From CAYJPV01 sp964372095 (GTDB lineage Bacteria > Acidobacteriota > Vicinamibacteria > Vicinamibacterales > JAKQTR01), in assembly GCA_964372095.1 (NCBI GenBank), contig CAYJPV010000003.1, positions 62,001-126,000 on the forward strand: DNA of 64,000 nt, written 5' to 3'. The position numbers and the translations under genes are program-made. Positions within the stretch are counted from its first letter, which is position 1, and every line of letters starts with the position of its first letter. This document shows, in pieces, positions 53,866 through 61,979 of this stretch. The notes under the pieces are model-generated. The model saw only the letters and a program-made list of their open reading frames with translations. It was not told where the DNA came from and did no database searches.

Positions 53866-54801
53866 TCAGGCGCCCAGGAGCCTGCGGATGATGGGTTCCA
53901 ACGCCTCCTCAGTCATGCGGCCGGGATTGTAGAGACGGACGTTGCCCTCCCGATCGACGATAACCAGCGTCGGCGTGGTGCTGACCCCGTAGCGTTCGAG
54001 GTTCGAGACGTCGAGGGGAACCGGCAGGTTGCCGAGCCAGGCATACGACGCCTGCCGCACCTGGTCGATGTAGCGCTTCTCTTCGTCCGGCGCGGCCGTC
54101 GCGCCGCGGGCCGCGTAGCCGTAGCGCTGGGTCGGCGCGATCACCGTCAGGCCGCGGTTCCCGTAGCGCTCGAGCAGACTGGCAAGCGCCGGCCCCTGGG
54201 TCTTGCAGTCACCGCACCAGTGCGCCCAGAAGAACAGCACGACGACCTTGCCCTTGAGCGCGCTGAGCGCGGGTGGTTTCGTTCCCAGGAACTCGGCGCC
54301 GTCGAGGCGCGGGGCCTCAATGCCCTCGAGACTCAGCAGGTTGATGTTCTTCTGGATTCGTTTGTTCAGCGACGTGCTGCCGTAGGTCGCGAGTTGCTGG
54401 CGCAGGAACGCGACCGCCTCGGACCGGGCGCCGCGTTTTGCACCGGCCTGCGCCAGCACTTCGATGGAAGCCCCGACGGCCGTAGCCAGGTTCGGGTCGT
54501 CATCGACACGCCGGCGTTTCAGTTCGACGAGGCTCAGGTCGTACGCCTGCTGGCTGTAGGCCTCGGCCTTGTCGAGCTGCCCTGCCGCCAGAGCCCCGCG
54601 GCCGAGCCACGAGATGGCGGCCAGCATCTGCGGCACGTCGCCGCCCGCCGCGCGGTGCGCCGCGATGAGCCGCTCACCCTCCGCGAAGTCCTGCTTCGCG
54701 ATGGCCGCCCGCACGCCGGCGACCAGCGTCGGCGCCTGCTGCGTGTGCACAAGGACACCGGCCAGCAGTGCCAGCACGACGACGAGGCTCGTTCTGTTCA
54801 C
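53866..54801 (-). CDS. Exported TlpA-like thioredoxin-fold protein
   Basis: The 311-residue protein has a signal peptide (MNRTSLVVVLALLAGVLV), an alpha-helical TPR-like region (about 30-150) and a C-terminal TlpA/AhpC-type thioredoxin domain. Its redox motif WCGDC has Cys196 and Cys199, and VSTTPTLVIVDREG carries the cis-Pro loop. It would act as a periplasmic disulfide reductase or peroxiredoxin-like protein. It starts 17 nt after the stop of an unknown secreted protein gene, forming an operon. Confidence 0.85.
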   Translation of the reverse strand: MNRTSLVVVLALLAGVLVHTQQAPTLVAGVRAAIAKQDFAEGERLIAAHRAAGGDVPQMLAAISWLGRGALAAGQLDKAEAYSQQAYDLSLVELKRRRVDDDPNLATAVGASIEVLAQAGAKRGARSEAVAFLRQQLATYGSTSLNKRIQKNINLLSLEGIEAPRLDGAEFLGTKPPALSALKGKVVVLFFWAHWCGDCKTQGPALASLLERYGNRGLTVIAPTQRYGYAARGATAAPDEEKRYIDQVRQASYAWLGNLPVPLDVSNLERYGVSTTPTLVIVDREGNVRLYNPGRMTEEALEPIIRRLLGA

Positions 54802-54818
54802 ATCTCCTCCTGGGGGCT

Positions 54819-56024
54819 CTACTTGTTCACGTCGCGAATCCGGGCCGCGAACTGATCGACGTACTGCGTGAGCGTGCGCACCACCGTCTCGCCATGGCTG
54901 CCGGCCCCGCTGCCCGTGAGGCCACCCTTGTGGAGGAGGGACGCCTGCAGGAGCACGGGGCGGGTCCCGTGCGTGAGCGCGGCCGTCGTGTTCGAGTAGA
55001 CGTACGCGTCATATCGCGAGAAGCAGAACCCGGTACTCATCGCGGTGGTCATGACATGCACATAGACGTACGTGTCGTCGTCGGCGTTGCGCGACACGCG
55101 GAGGCCCGCGGCCGTCAGGCTCTTCGACACGGCCGATTCGATGGCCTCCTGCTTCAGGCCGCACTTCGCGGCGTCGGGTCCCATCTCTTCGACCACGACG
55201 CCAAGCGTGGACAAGCCGATCAGCTCGGCGCCAGGACGCTGATCGAGCGGTCCGCCTGCCGAAGGCACGGGTGACACCGGCACGAGAGCCTGGCCCGGAT
55301 CAGTCGCACCAGCCGGGGGCTGCGCCGCAGCGGCCCGCTGCGACGGCAGCATCGGGAGCGCCGGCGCAGCCGGTGTTGCCGGGCGTTCGGGCGCACCGGC
55401 GTCTCCGGCTTTCGCCGGCTCGTACACCCGTACCACCGTGTCATGGCCTCCGCGCTCGATCAACTCGGCCGACACGACGAGCTGCGGCGGGTCGTCCTTG
55501 CGGGCGTAGGCGTAACGAACCTCACGCCCCGGCTCCACCTTGTAGCGGACCACCAGGCGCCCGCCGTCCCATCTGGCGGACGTGATCATGGGACCTGCGT
55601 CGAGCGCCTGCGCCTCGTCACGCCCGTCCGTGTGGAAGGTGCGCACGCGCCCGCCGGGGAGGGTCATCGTCACGGCCGCGGCCGACTGGGCGATGACCAG
55701 CCGGGCAGGAGGGGTGCGCACTTCATCCAGAATCTGGCGGGAGTTCCTGGCTTCTGCTTCGGTCAGCGGCCTCGACGTCAACGATCTGGGATTACCGCTC
55801 CGGCCCTCATCCGCGATGCCGCCGCTGTCGACGGATCGCCCCGCTGGTACGACGTCCATCCCGAAGCCGATGTCCCGCGGGAACTGGCTCAGTTCACGGT
55901 TGAGCGTCCACGTCCCGGCCAGTTCGGCTGGAGCCACGGCCGCAGGTCTCCCCTGGCCGGCCATTATCGTGGCGCACGCAGCCATCAGGCTGACACTCAG
56001 CGCCGCCGCGTTCACTCGAGTCAT
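54819..56024 (-). CDS. Secreted protein of unknown function
   Basis: The 401-residue protein has a signal peptide (MTRVNAAALSVSLMAACATI), an N-terminal beta-rich segment starting LAGTWTLNRELSQFPRDIGF, a lipocalin-like pattern, then a Pro/Ala-rich linker (about 215-270) and a C-terminal alpha/beta domain. I do not recognise the family. ATG 56024 is chosen because it starts the signal peptide. TATTCT (56031-56036) places the predicted transcription start exactly at this ATG, with no Shine-Dalgarno. It is divergent from the acyltransferase-like gene and followed by TlpA. Confidence 0.72.
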   Translation of the reverse strand: MTRVNAAALSVSLMAACATIMAGQGRPAAVAPAELAGTWTLNRELSQFPRDIGFGMDVVPAGRSVDSGGIADEGRSGNPRSLTSRPLTEAEARNSRQILDEVRTPPARLVIAQSAAAVTMTLPGGRVRTFHTDGRDEAQALDAGPMITSARWDGGRLVVRYKVEPGREVRYAYARKDDPPQLVVSAELIERGGHDTVVRVYEPAKAGDAGAPERPATPAAPALPMLPSQRAAAAQPPAGATDPGQALVPVSPVPSAGGPLDQRPGAELIGLSTLGVVVEEMGPDAAKCGLKQEAIESAVSKSLTAAGLRVSRNADDDTYVYVHVMTTAMSTGFCFSRYDAYVYSNTTAALTHGTRPVLLQASLLHKGGLTGSGAGSHGETVVRTLTQYVDQFAARIRDVNK

Positions 56025-56030
56025 GCGTAC

Positions 56031-56036
56031 AGAATA
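56031..56036 (-). promoter_or_regulatory. -10 hexamer of the unknown secreted protein gene (leaderless)
   Basis: TATTCT on the minus strand ends 6 nt before ATG 56024. The divergent gene at 56133 has its own close -10, TAGTAT, at 56122-56127. Confidence 0.5.
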
Positions 56037-56132
56037 CAGGCCTTCGCCAGCCGCGCAACACCCGGCCGCCGGGCCGCGGGTGAACCGGTTGCGCGGCGCG
56101 AACGGGCGCCGGGTCCGGTTGTAGTATGGGAT

Positions 56133-57299
56133 GTGGCCCTTGCAGAACGGATACGCTTCGTTGACCTCGCCCGGGCAGCCGCCGTGCTGCTCATGATCCA
56201 GGGCCACACCATTCACGTCCTGCTGGCGCCCCAGCACCAGGGTAATCTGGCGTTCGACATCTGGATGTACGTGCGCGGCCTGACGTCGTGCACCTTTCTG
56301 GTGCTCTCCGGCTTTTCGTTCGGACTGGCGACGGACCGCCGGTGGGACCTGCATGCCGCTCCCACGCGGGACGTCGTCCGCCGCATCCGGCGCTACGCCT
56401 TCCTGCTCGTCCTCGGATACGCGCTGCACATTCCCGTGAAGCCGCTGGCCGACATGGCCCGGGCCACGGCCGACCAGTGGCGGGCGCTGTTCCTGGTCGA
56501 CATCCTCCAGGTCGTCGCCGTCACGCTCGCCGCGTTGCAGGTGGCCGTCTGGGTGCTGCGCACACGCCGCCGGCTCGAGGTGGCGGTGCTCGCAAGCATC
56601 GCCGGCGTCGTGATCGCGACGCCCATCATGTGGCGCATCGACCGCCTGTCGGGACTGCCGCCCTGGATGGTCGCGTACCTCTCACCTGCCGAAGGATCGT
56701 TCTTTCCGCTGTTTCCCTGGAGCGCGTACATCCTGCTCGGCACCGCGTTGAGCCTCTGGTTCGGCCGTGCAGCCGCGCGGGGCGATGGCGGTCGCCCGCA
56801 CGAAGGACATCCGCCGGCAGGCTGGTCGGTGGCGGCCGCAGGTCCATCGCTGCTCGTCGCCGGCGGCGCCATGGTGATAATCGGGACCGCCCTGGCTCAC
56901 GTGCCCCTGGCCCCGTACGGCCCGATCGACCTGTGGGGCGCCAGCCCGAATCTGTTTCTCCTCAAGGCAGGTTCGGTCCTCATCCTGCTCTCGGCGTTCG
57001 TCCGGATCCCGCTCGGCGGCCGGCCCCTGCCCGGGTGGGTGACGGCCCTCTCGCGCGAGTCGCTCACCGTGTACGTCGTCCACCTCGCCGTGCTGTACGG
57101 GTCAATCTGGAACACGGGCCTGAGGCAGACCGTCGGCCAGCGCCTGGACTGGCCGGGTGTCATCGTCGGAATCGTCCTCGTGGCGGGCGCGATGGCGCTG
57201 CTCGCCTGGAGCTGGGACCGCTGCAAACGACTGACGCCCAGGCTCGCCGTCGTAATTCGCGTGACGGCGGCCATCTTCCTGACGTACAAACTGCTCTAA
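56133..57299 (+). CDS. Heparan-alpha-glucosaminide acetyltransferase-like (DUF1624) membrane protein
   Basis: The 388-residue protein has about ten membrane helices and opens with RIRFVDLARAAAVLLMIQGHTIHVL, the DUF1624/HGSNAT-type start with its conserved Asp and His, followed later by PLFPWSAYILLG. The family transfers acetyl groups across membranes to sugars; the substrate here is unknown. GTG 56133 is set by the family N-terminus and by TAGTAT (56122-56127) 5 nt upstream; there is no Shine-Dalgarno, so leaderless mRNA is expected. A heptamer repeat begins 2 nt after its stop. Confidence 0.8.
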   Translation: MALAERIRFVDLARAAAVLLMIQGHTIHVLLAPQHQGNLAFDIWMYVRGLTSCTFLVLSGFSFGLATDRRWDLHAAPTRDVVRRIRRYAFLLVLGYALHIPVKPLADMARATADQWRALFLVDILQVVAVTLAALQVAVWVLRTRRRLEVAVLASIAGVVIATPIMWRIDRLSGLPPWMVAYLSPAEGSFFPLFPWSAYILLGTALSLWFGRAAARGDGGRPHEGHPPAGWSVAAAGPSLLVAGGAMVIIGTALAHVPLAPYGPIDLWGASPNLFLLKAGSVLILLSAFVRIPLGGRPLPGWVTALSRESLTVYVVHLAVLYGSIWNTGLRQTVGQRLDWPGVIVGIVLVAGAMALLAWSWDRCKRLTPRLAVVIRVTAAIFLTYKLL

Positions 57300-57300
57300 G

Positions 57301-57363
57301 ATCGGCTATCGGCTATCGGCTATCGGCTATCGGCTATCGGCTTCTGGCTTCGCGCTTCGGCCC
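57301..57363. repeat. Heptamer tandem repeat 4 (ATCGGCT)
   Basis: Six perfect ATCGGCT units (57301-57342) continue in register as TCTGGCT, TCGCGCT and TCGGCCC. The array starts 2 nt after the stop codon of the acyltransferase-like gene. Confidence 0.9.
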
Positions 57364-57416
57364 CTCTTCACCGTGTCACGGTGCGGGCGGCGGATAGCCC
57401 GCAGAAAGGAGCAGCG

Positions 57417-57803
57417 ATGATCGCCACGAGACTGACCTCCGTGCCGCACGTGTTCGCGGCCGTGCTGGTGTTCACGGCCATGGGTTGTGGACCGGGCACC
57501 GCCACGGGAGACGTTGACAAGGTCCGCATCGAGATCTCTGCCGTGGACGTCACGGTGACGAACACGGCCGGCCGGGCGCTGCTGGATGCCCGCCTCGAAA
57601 TCGTTCGCGGCGCCGGTGCCAACCGGTACTCCGTCCACGTGGGCCGACTGGAAAACGGCGAACGCCGCAGTTTCGTGTTCAGTCGTTTCACAGACCGCGA
57701 CGCTGTTCCTTACAGTCCGAGGACGGCCAAGGCATCGACCGTTGCCTTTCAGGCAAAGGATGTCGACGACACAGTTGTGCAGCTCGAAGTCCCCTGGAAG
57801 TAG
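57417..57803 (+). CDS. Small hypothetical lipoprotein
   Basis: The 128-residue protein has a hydrophobic N-terminus ending AMGCGPG (Cys24), a loose lipobox, then an Ig-like beta domain of about 95 residues (ISAVDVTVTNTAGRALLDARLEI). No family is recognised. AAAGGAG lies 6 nt before ATG 57417; the in-frame start at 57381 lacks a ribosome site. It follows heptamer repeat 4 and is convergent with the pseudokinase gene, 12 nt apart. Confidence 0.66.
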   Translation: MIATRLTSVPHVFAAVLVFTAMGCGPGTATGDVDKVRIEISAVDVTVTNTAGRALLDARLEIVRGAGANRYSVHVGRLENGERRSFVFSRFTDRDAVPYSPRTAKASTVAFQAKDVDDTVVQLEVPWK

Positions 57804-57815
57804 CCGGCACCGCGG

Positions 57816-60599
57816 TCAGTGCGAACCGGCGAACACAACCTGATTGGATCCTCGGTACGACACCATGACGGTGGCCTGCTGCTCGCCGGTGGACGCATGG
57901 CGCACGCGAATCGCGCGTGTGCCGACCGGGACCGGCTGTGGCGGAACCGGTGTCGTACCCACGAAGGTCCCGTCGATCCACACCTCCGCCCCGGCTGGGG
58001 CGACGATCGCGAGGGGTGCCGGCGGCAGCGTAACGTTGACGGCGGCAACGGCGCCGGGTTTCACGTCGACCGTCCGTGTCGTCCTGAACCCGAGGATCGT
58101 GCTGGTCAGTTCGAGCGTGTGCGGGCCCGGCGCCACCATCAGGCGGCCACTCTCGGTCGTCCCCATCACGACGCCGCCTTCAGCGATCTGGAGTTCGACG
58201 GGCGCGAACACCGCGAGCCATCCAGGGTAGATGGGGACGAGCACGTCCTGGATCTCACCGGCCTGCACGTGTACGGACGTCCGAACCGTCCCGGCGGCCC
58301 CGCGCAGGGTCACTGTGTGGTCACCTTCGGACAGGCCCGCGAGCTCCAGGGGGGCCCGACCTCGTTCGACCCCATCGAGCCAGACGGCAGCACCGTCCGG
58401 CTGCGACAGGACCCGGATCGCGCCGGTCGCCGGTGGGACGACCTCGCGCGGACGCTCGCGGTGATCCGCCGGCCCCGCCGCTGTCAGCAGCTGCCCGGCG
58501 AGAGCACGCGCCCGAACCAGCAGTTCACCATCGGCGTAGCGCAGACCGGACGACACGAGGAGCACCGCAAGCAGGCAGCCGGCAAGGCGCCTGACCCAGG
58601 GAGATTGCGCCGCCGCCCCGCCGATCCGCCATGAGGTCTGGCCGACCGACGCCACCGCGCCGGCGGCAGCCGTCCCGGTGCGACGCGCCAGCGCGTCCCC
58701 GCACCGGGCGGTTGCGACACCAAGTCGCCCCGCCCCCCGCAACGTCCGCCCGACGATGGGGACCACTGCCACAGCCAGGCGCGTCGCGCTGCTTACCACG
58801 ACGCACCCCACGACGCGTCCCCCGTGGAGGGCGGACGTACATGTCCATATCGCTGCCGCAGACGCGGTTCGCGCGAACCGCCTCATCCCGACGATGGCAC
58901 GCCGCGCGCTCGTCGTCGAGGCACGCACACCCGCTGCGATGATCACCAGCCCGGCAAGACGGGCACGACGGGCGACGCGTGACACCGCGGATGCCGTGGC
59001 GCGGGTCTGCTCGTTCAGGCGTTGCCTGAACTGATGAAGTGCCGTGTGCAATGCCTGGACCGCGCCGGGGCGCTGGAACGTATCCGGGCCAGCCGGACGG
59101 TGTTCGCTTTTTGGCGAGACGGGGGCTGCCGCCTCATTCAGCGCGCGTGTCGTGACCGCCTCGCGTTCGGCCGCCCGGGGCAACCCGCCGGGAACCACCC
59201 CCGGCGGCGGTGGCGCCGCGTGCGGCACGGGATCAGGTTCGCACTCCCGCGCCGCCAGCATCTGGCCGAATAGCGGAGGCGGAATCGGCGGAGGTCCCGA
59301 AGCTTCGATCTCTTCCGTGATGGACTGCGGCCGGGGCACTGTGGTCTCGGCTGTGGCGCCGACGACGGCGGGCGGGTACTCGGCGATCTCCTCGGCCAGG
59401 GTCTTCACGCAGCACGCGTCCGGCACGTGCACGGAAGGTGACTCCACGGGAAGGACACAGTACGCATCGGTCAAGGCAACGGCCACACTGTTGTCTGGCG
59501 AGGGAACCACGGCCGGCCCGTCCGTCGGCACCCTCAGTCGCGTGACCGTCTCGTGGGATGATTCCGCCACCGACTGGACGACCGGCGCAGACGGCCCGTC
59601 CGCGTCCGTCTGCCAGGCGTCGTGCGGCCCGGCACCTCGCGCGGCGACGACAGGGGCCTGGCACAACCGACGTTTGTCAGAGGACATCCCCGGTCCGTGG
59701 CTCGTGTCGGACGCGGCCAGCGCCCGTTCGTGCTGGACAAGGGCTTTGAGGGGATGCTCGGCTCCCGCAGATGAACGTCGATGCTCCAGGGCCGCTTCGA
59801 GTGCCATCTGAGCGTTGCGTACCGTCTCGAACCGGATGCCCGTGCCCACCGGCAGCACGCCGTTCATCCACGTGCGCATCGCCTTGCTCAGGGGCACCGC
59901 TGGCCCCTCGGGGGCGCCCAGGGTCAGAGCGTCGAGCATGGACGGCACCCGGTCGGGATAGTCGGATATCGCCAGAGGGCGGCCGGCCATCAACGCGAGC
60001 GCCACGAGACCAATCTGGCCGACGTCCGTCAGGGCATCCAGCGCAGGCGTGCCGGGCCGGGGCGGTGTCGGAACCCGGAACTCGCGCCAGAGCCGGGCTC
60101 GCGAGAGTCCCAGCCGCTCGAAGCCAGATCCATAGATGTAATCGGTGAGGACGACATGGCCCCGGGGAGCGATCAGGATCCGTTCCGGCGCGATCACGCC
60201 GTGGGCGATGCCTCGCGATTCGTGGAGCGCCGCCACGGCCGCCAGCAGCTGCCGGACCACGTGCAGCGCAGCGTCGCCTGAAATGGCCAGGCGCCCGTCG
60301 CGCGCCGCGGCCAGGAGCCATGACAGGCGCACGCCGTCCTGGGCATCCGAGACCACCTCGAATCCGAGCGTGTCGTCGGCGGGAATCACCACGCTTCGCA
60401 GGGGAACGAAGTGCGCGAGGCGCAGTGTGACGAGGCGGTCGAACCGGTCGGCAATCGCCCGGCTGACCGACGCGAGGTCACGGCACACGCGCAGCACCTC
60501 GGTCGGCACGCCCGTGGCGTCGGTCCGACGGTAGCGGACGCCCAGTTCGTCCCGAAACAACTCGGGCTCGGCGGCGGCCGTGTCCTCGGGGGTCGACAT
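57816..60599 (-). CDS. Membrane pseudokinase with C-terminal PEGA domains
   Basis: The 927-residue protein has an N-terminal protein-kinase-like domain (about 20-280) in which the catalytic loop HRDxKPxN reads HGVIAPER (133-140), DFG reads TDY (152-154), and no VAIK lysine is visible, so it should be catalytically dead. A long disordered Pro/Ala/Thr region follows, then a membrane segment near residue 670. The periplasmic part has about three PEGA-type domains (IRVLSQPDGAAVWLDGV; LAIVAPAGAEVWIDG). It may sense surface ligands and scaffold a partner; no kinase gene is adjacent. Confidence 0.82.
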   Translation of the reverse strand: MSTPEDTAAAEPELFRDELGVRYRRTDATGVPTEVLRVCRDLASVSRAIADRFDRLVTLRLAHFVPLRSVVIPADDTLGFEVVSDAQDGVRLSWLLAAARDGRLAISGDAALHVVRQLLAAVAALHESRGIAHGVIAPERILIAPRGHVVLTDYIYGSGFERLGLSRARLWREFRVPTPPRPGTPALDALTDVGQIGLVALALMAGRPLAISDYPDRVPSMLDALTLGAPEGPAVPLSKAMRTWMNGVLPVGTGIRFETVRNAQMALEAALEHRRSSAGAEHPLKALVQHERALAASDTSHGPGMSSDKRRLCQAPVVAARGAGPHDAWQTDADGPSAPVVQSVAESSHETVTRLRVPTDGPAVVPSPDNSVAVALTDAYCVLPVESPSVHVPDACCVKTLAEEIAEYPPAVVGATAETTVPRPQSITEEIEASGPPPIPPPLFGQMLAARECEPDPVPHAAPPPPGVVPGGLPRAAEREAVTTRALNEAAAPVSPKSEHRPAGPDTFQRPGAVQALHTALHQFRQRLNEQTRATASAVSRVARRARLAGLVIIAAGVRASTTSARRAIVGMRRFARTASAAAIWTCTSALHGGRVVGCVVVSSATRLAVAVVPIVGRTLRGAGRLGVATARCGDALARRTGTAAAGAVASVGQTSWRIGGAAAQSPWVRRLAGCLLAVLLVSSGLRYADGELLVRARALAGQLLTAAGPADHRERPREVVPPATGAIRVLSQPDGAAVWLDGVERGRAPLELAGLSEGDHTVTLRGAAGTVRTSVHVQAGEIQDVLVPIYPGWLAVFAPVELQIAEGGVVMGTTESGRLMVAPGPHTLELTSTILGFRTTRTVDVKPGAVAAVNVTLPPAPLAIVAPAGAEVWIDGTFVGTTPVPPQPVPVGTRAIRVRHASTGEQQATVMVSYRGSNQVVFAGSH

Positions 60600-60661
60600 G
60601 CGCCGGGGCTACTGCAAACTTCGTGACAAGTGGGGGCGCTGACTGCTGGGGTGGGAGGAGC

Positions 60662-60717
60662 AGTCCGTAGGCAGTAGTCAGTAGGCAGTAGTCAGTAGGA
60701 AGCACGAAGCAAGACGG
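60662..60717. repeat. Heptamer tandem repeat 5 (AGTCAGT/AGGCAGT)
   Basis: Seven or eight 7-bp units in register alternate AGGCAGT and AGTCAGT and end as AGGAAGC, ACGAAGC and AAGACGG. It lies about 60 nt upstream of the pseudokinase start. No gene is seen in 60600-60812. Confidence 0.85.
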
Positions 60718-60790
60718 AGACGACCGGGGCGGGCCGACAACGATGTCGCGTAGATTACAGGGTCGTTTGCCCGCGGACCTTCGCCTTTGG

Positions 60791-60796
60791 TAGACT
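60791..60796 (+). promoter_or_regulatory. -10 hexamer of tRNA-His
   Basis: TAGACT lies 17 nt before the tRNA, with TTGCCC 18 nt upstream as a possible -35. Confidence 0.4.
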
Positions 60797-60812
60797 GGTA
60801 GTTCGTCTGCAC

Positions 60813-60888
60813 GGTGGGTATAGCTCAGTGGTAGAGCGCCGGACTGTGGCTCCGGAAGTCGCGGGTTCGAACCCCGTTACCCACCCCA
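60813..60888 (+). tRNA. tRNA-His (GTG anticodon)
   Basis: The cloverleaf is complete: acceptor GTGGGTA/TACCCAC, anticodon stem CCGGA/TCCGG with loop CTGTGGC (anticodon GTG at 60846-60848), and GGGTTCGAACCC in the T arm. A G precedes position 1 and pairs with discriminator C73, the identity element of tRNA-His. The CCA end is encoded (60886-60888). Confidence 0.97.
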
Positions 60889-60939
60889 CCTTCCTCTCGG
60901 TTTCCCTCCAGCGTGCCAGCTTGATGGCGGCGAGTCCGC

Positions 60940-61449
60940 TCAGCCCGCCGTCCGGGCGATGGCCGCGAAGTGGGCTTCGTGGTGCCGCTCGTGGCCGGCC
61001 AGCGATTCCAGGATCCATTCCACGTGCATCGGGCCGCGTTCGGGGTGGAGCAGGGTCTTTTCGCGATCGGCGTCGGACAGGCTGTTGAACAGCACCAGGT
61101 TCAGGTGACGCTGCGCGTAATACGCCCAGAAGGCTATCCGGCCGTCGGTCCCGTCCTCCCGCCGCAGCCAGGCGTCCTGGTCGAACGGCTGGACGGTGTA
61201 CGCGTCCTGTGCCAGCGCCATCCGCACACGGTTGCCGAACACGCTTTCGCACTGCGCGAGGTGCACGAGCAACTGCGCGGCCGTCCACTTGCCGGGCGCG
61301 TAACTGGACGCCATCTGCTCCGGCGTCAGTCCCTCCACCAACACACGGATACGCTCGTGGGTTTCCCGAAGGGCGGTCATCACATCCACGTCGCCGAGGG
61401 CGGCGGCGTACGGGCTGGCAGTCCATTTCGCGAGCGTGCGCGTGGCCAT
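60940..61449 (-). CDS. DinB-family protein
   Basis: The 169-residue four-helix-bundle protein has the DinB metal ligands: His in AQLLVHLAQCE and H-x3-H in LAGHERHHEAHF. It differs clearly from the DinB protein at 10540-11025, so the two are not a recent duplication. Function is unknown beyond likely metal binding. AAGGAA precedes the ATG. It is convergent with tRNA-His, and its upstream region carries the putative enhancer sites of the sigma-54 locus on the other strand. Confidence 0.87.
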   Translation of the reverse strand: MATRTLAKWTASPYAAALGDVDVMTALRETHERIRVLVEGLTPEQMASSYAPGKWTAAQLLVHLAQCESVFGNRVRMALAQDAYTVQPFDQDAWLRREDGTDGRIAFWAYYAQRHLNLVLFNSLSDADREKTLLHPERGPMHVEWILESLAGHERHHEAHFAAIARTAG

Positions 61450-61465
61450 AGTGGGTTCCTTGGTC

Positions 61466-61483
61466 CCCCGGACAGGTCCGGGG
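61466..61483. repeat. Perfect 18-bp palindrome upstream of dinB
   Basis: CCCCGGAC and GTCCGGGG surround AG in the leader region of the DinB gene. It could be an operator or a REP-like hairpin. Confidence 0.4.
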
Positions 61484-61566
61484 CTAAGTACTGGGACGAC
61501 GCGCCATTATCGCGGCCATGCGCGCAGCGACGCAAGGGCTTGGCCCGGCGGAGGTGTGCGCACCGC

Positions 61567-61602
61567 TGTCCGCTTTCCGCACAGGTGTCCGGACTTCGCA
61601 CA
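61567..61602. promoter_or_regulatory. Tandem 17-bp enhancer-like inverted repeats
   Basis: TGTCCG-CTTTC-CGCACA (61567-61583) and TGTCCG-GACTT-CGCACA (61586-61602) are the same TGTsCG-N5-CGsACA dyad, 19 bp apart centre to centre. They lie about 155-190 bp before the predicted sigma-54 start, the usual place for bacterial enhancer-binding protein sites. Confidence 0.6.
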
Positions 61603-61642
61603 CCACAACTGTCACGTAACCGACACAAGTCGCTGCGAAAAC

Positions 61643-61656
61643 GTCAGCGCGCTGAC
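61643..61656. promoter_or_regulatory. Perfect 14-bp palindrome
   Basis: GTCAGCGCGCTGAC lies between the enhancer-like sites and the sigma-54 promoter, at about -105. It is a possible second regulator site. Confidence 0.35.
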
Positions 61657-61729
61657 AGCCCCTCGAGCGGCCTGTTGCGAATCAGGCCGAAAAACCGGGC
61701 TTTCTGTGTGTGGTTGTTGAGAGGAAAAC

Positions 61730-61745
61730 TGGCAAGCCGCTTGCT
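61730..61745 (+). promoter_or_regulatory. Sigma-54 (-24/-12) promoter
   Basis: TGGCAAGCCGCTTGCT matches TGGCAC-N5-TTGCW at all but one position, with the invariant GG and GC separated by exactly 10 nt. The predicted transcription start is about 61756 on the plus strand. No protein gene lies downstream in this direction. Confidence 0.7.
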
Positions 61746-61755
61746 ATAGGCATAG

Positions 61756-61912
61756 GTGCGAGGATTGTGACTCACTCAGAAGAGCCTGTTCTGTGGTGGC
61801 CTCCACAAGACAGGTACTGGGAGAGGGGGTCTGACCCACCGCCTCTCCTCCGCTTCATCAACTCCCTCAACCTCCTCCCTTTCTCGGCCCCGTGCAAACG
61901 GGGCCGAGGCCT
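61756..61912 (+). ncRNA. Candidate sigma-54-dependent structured small RNA
   Basis: The predicted transcript of about 155 nt folds as follows. Hairpin 1 (61785-61814) has arms CCTGTTCTGTGG and CCACAAGACAGG with 11 of 12 positions paired. Hairpin 2 (61820-61848) has GGAGAGG/CCTCTCC enclosing GGGT/ACCC. A pyrimidine-rich single strand (61849-61882) contains CCTCCTCCC. Hairpin 3 (61883-61908) has a perfect 11-bp stem and loop GCAA and could be the terminator, though no U-tract follows. The exposed CCTCCTCCC is complementary to Shine-Dalgarno sequences, as in C-rich regulatory RNAs. No Rfam family is recognised. The in-frame ORF 61710-61943 starts before the promoter and is not supported. Confidence 0.5.
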
Positions 61913-61932
61913 TGTACAGGGCAGATCTCGAC

Positions 61933-61976
61933 CGTCCGGCTGAAGCCGGACGCCACGACGGCCGGACGCCACGACG
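61933..61976. repeat. GTCCGGCT hairpin plus 16-bp tandem duplication
   Basis: CGTCCGGCT and AGCCGGACG form a 9-bp hairpin with a GA loop (61933-61952). A 16-bp unit GCCGGACGCCACGACG is then repeated exactly (61945-61960, 61961-61976). It lies directly after the permease stop codon. Confidence 0.6.
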
Positions 61977-61979
61977 ACG

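Noticed and set aside
61710..61943. 77-codon plus-strand frame
   Set aside because: It begins upstream of the predicted transcription start, has no ribosome site, and overlaps hairpins better explained as RNA structure.
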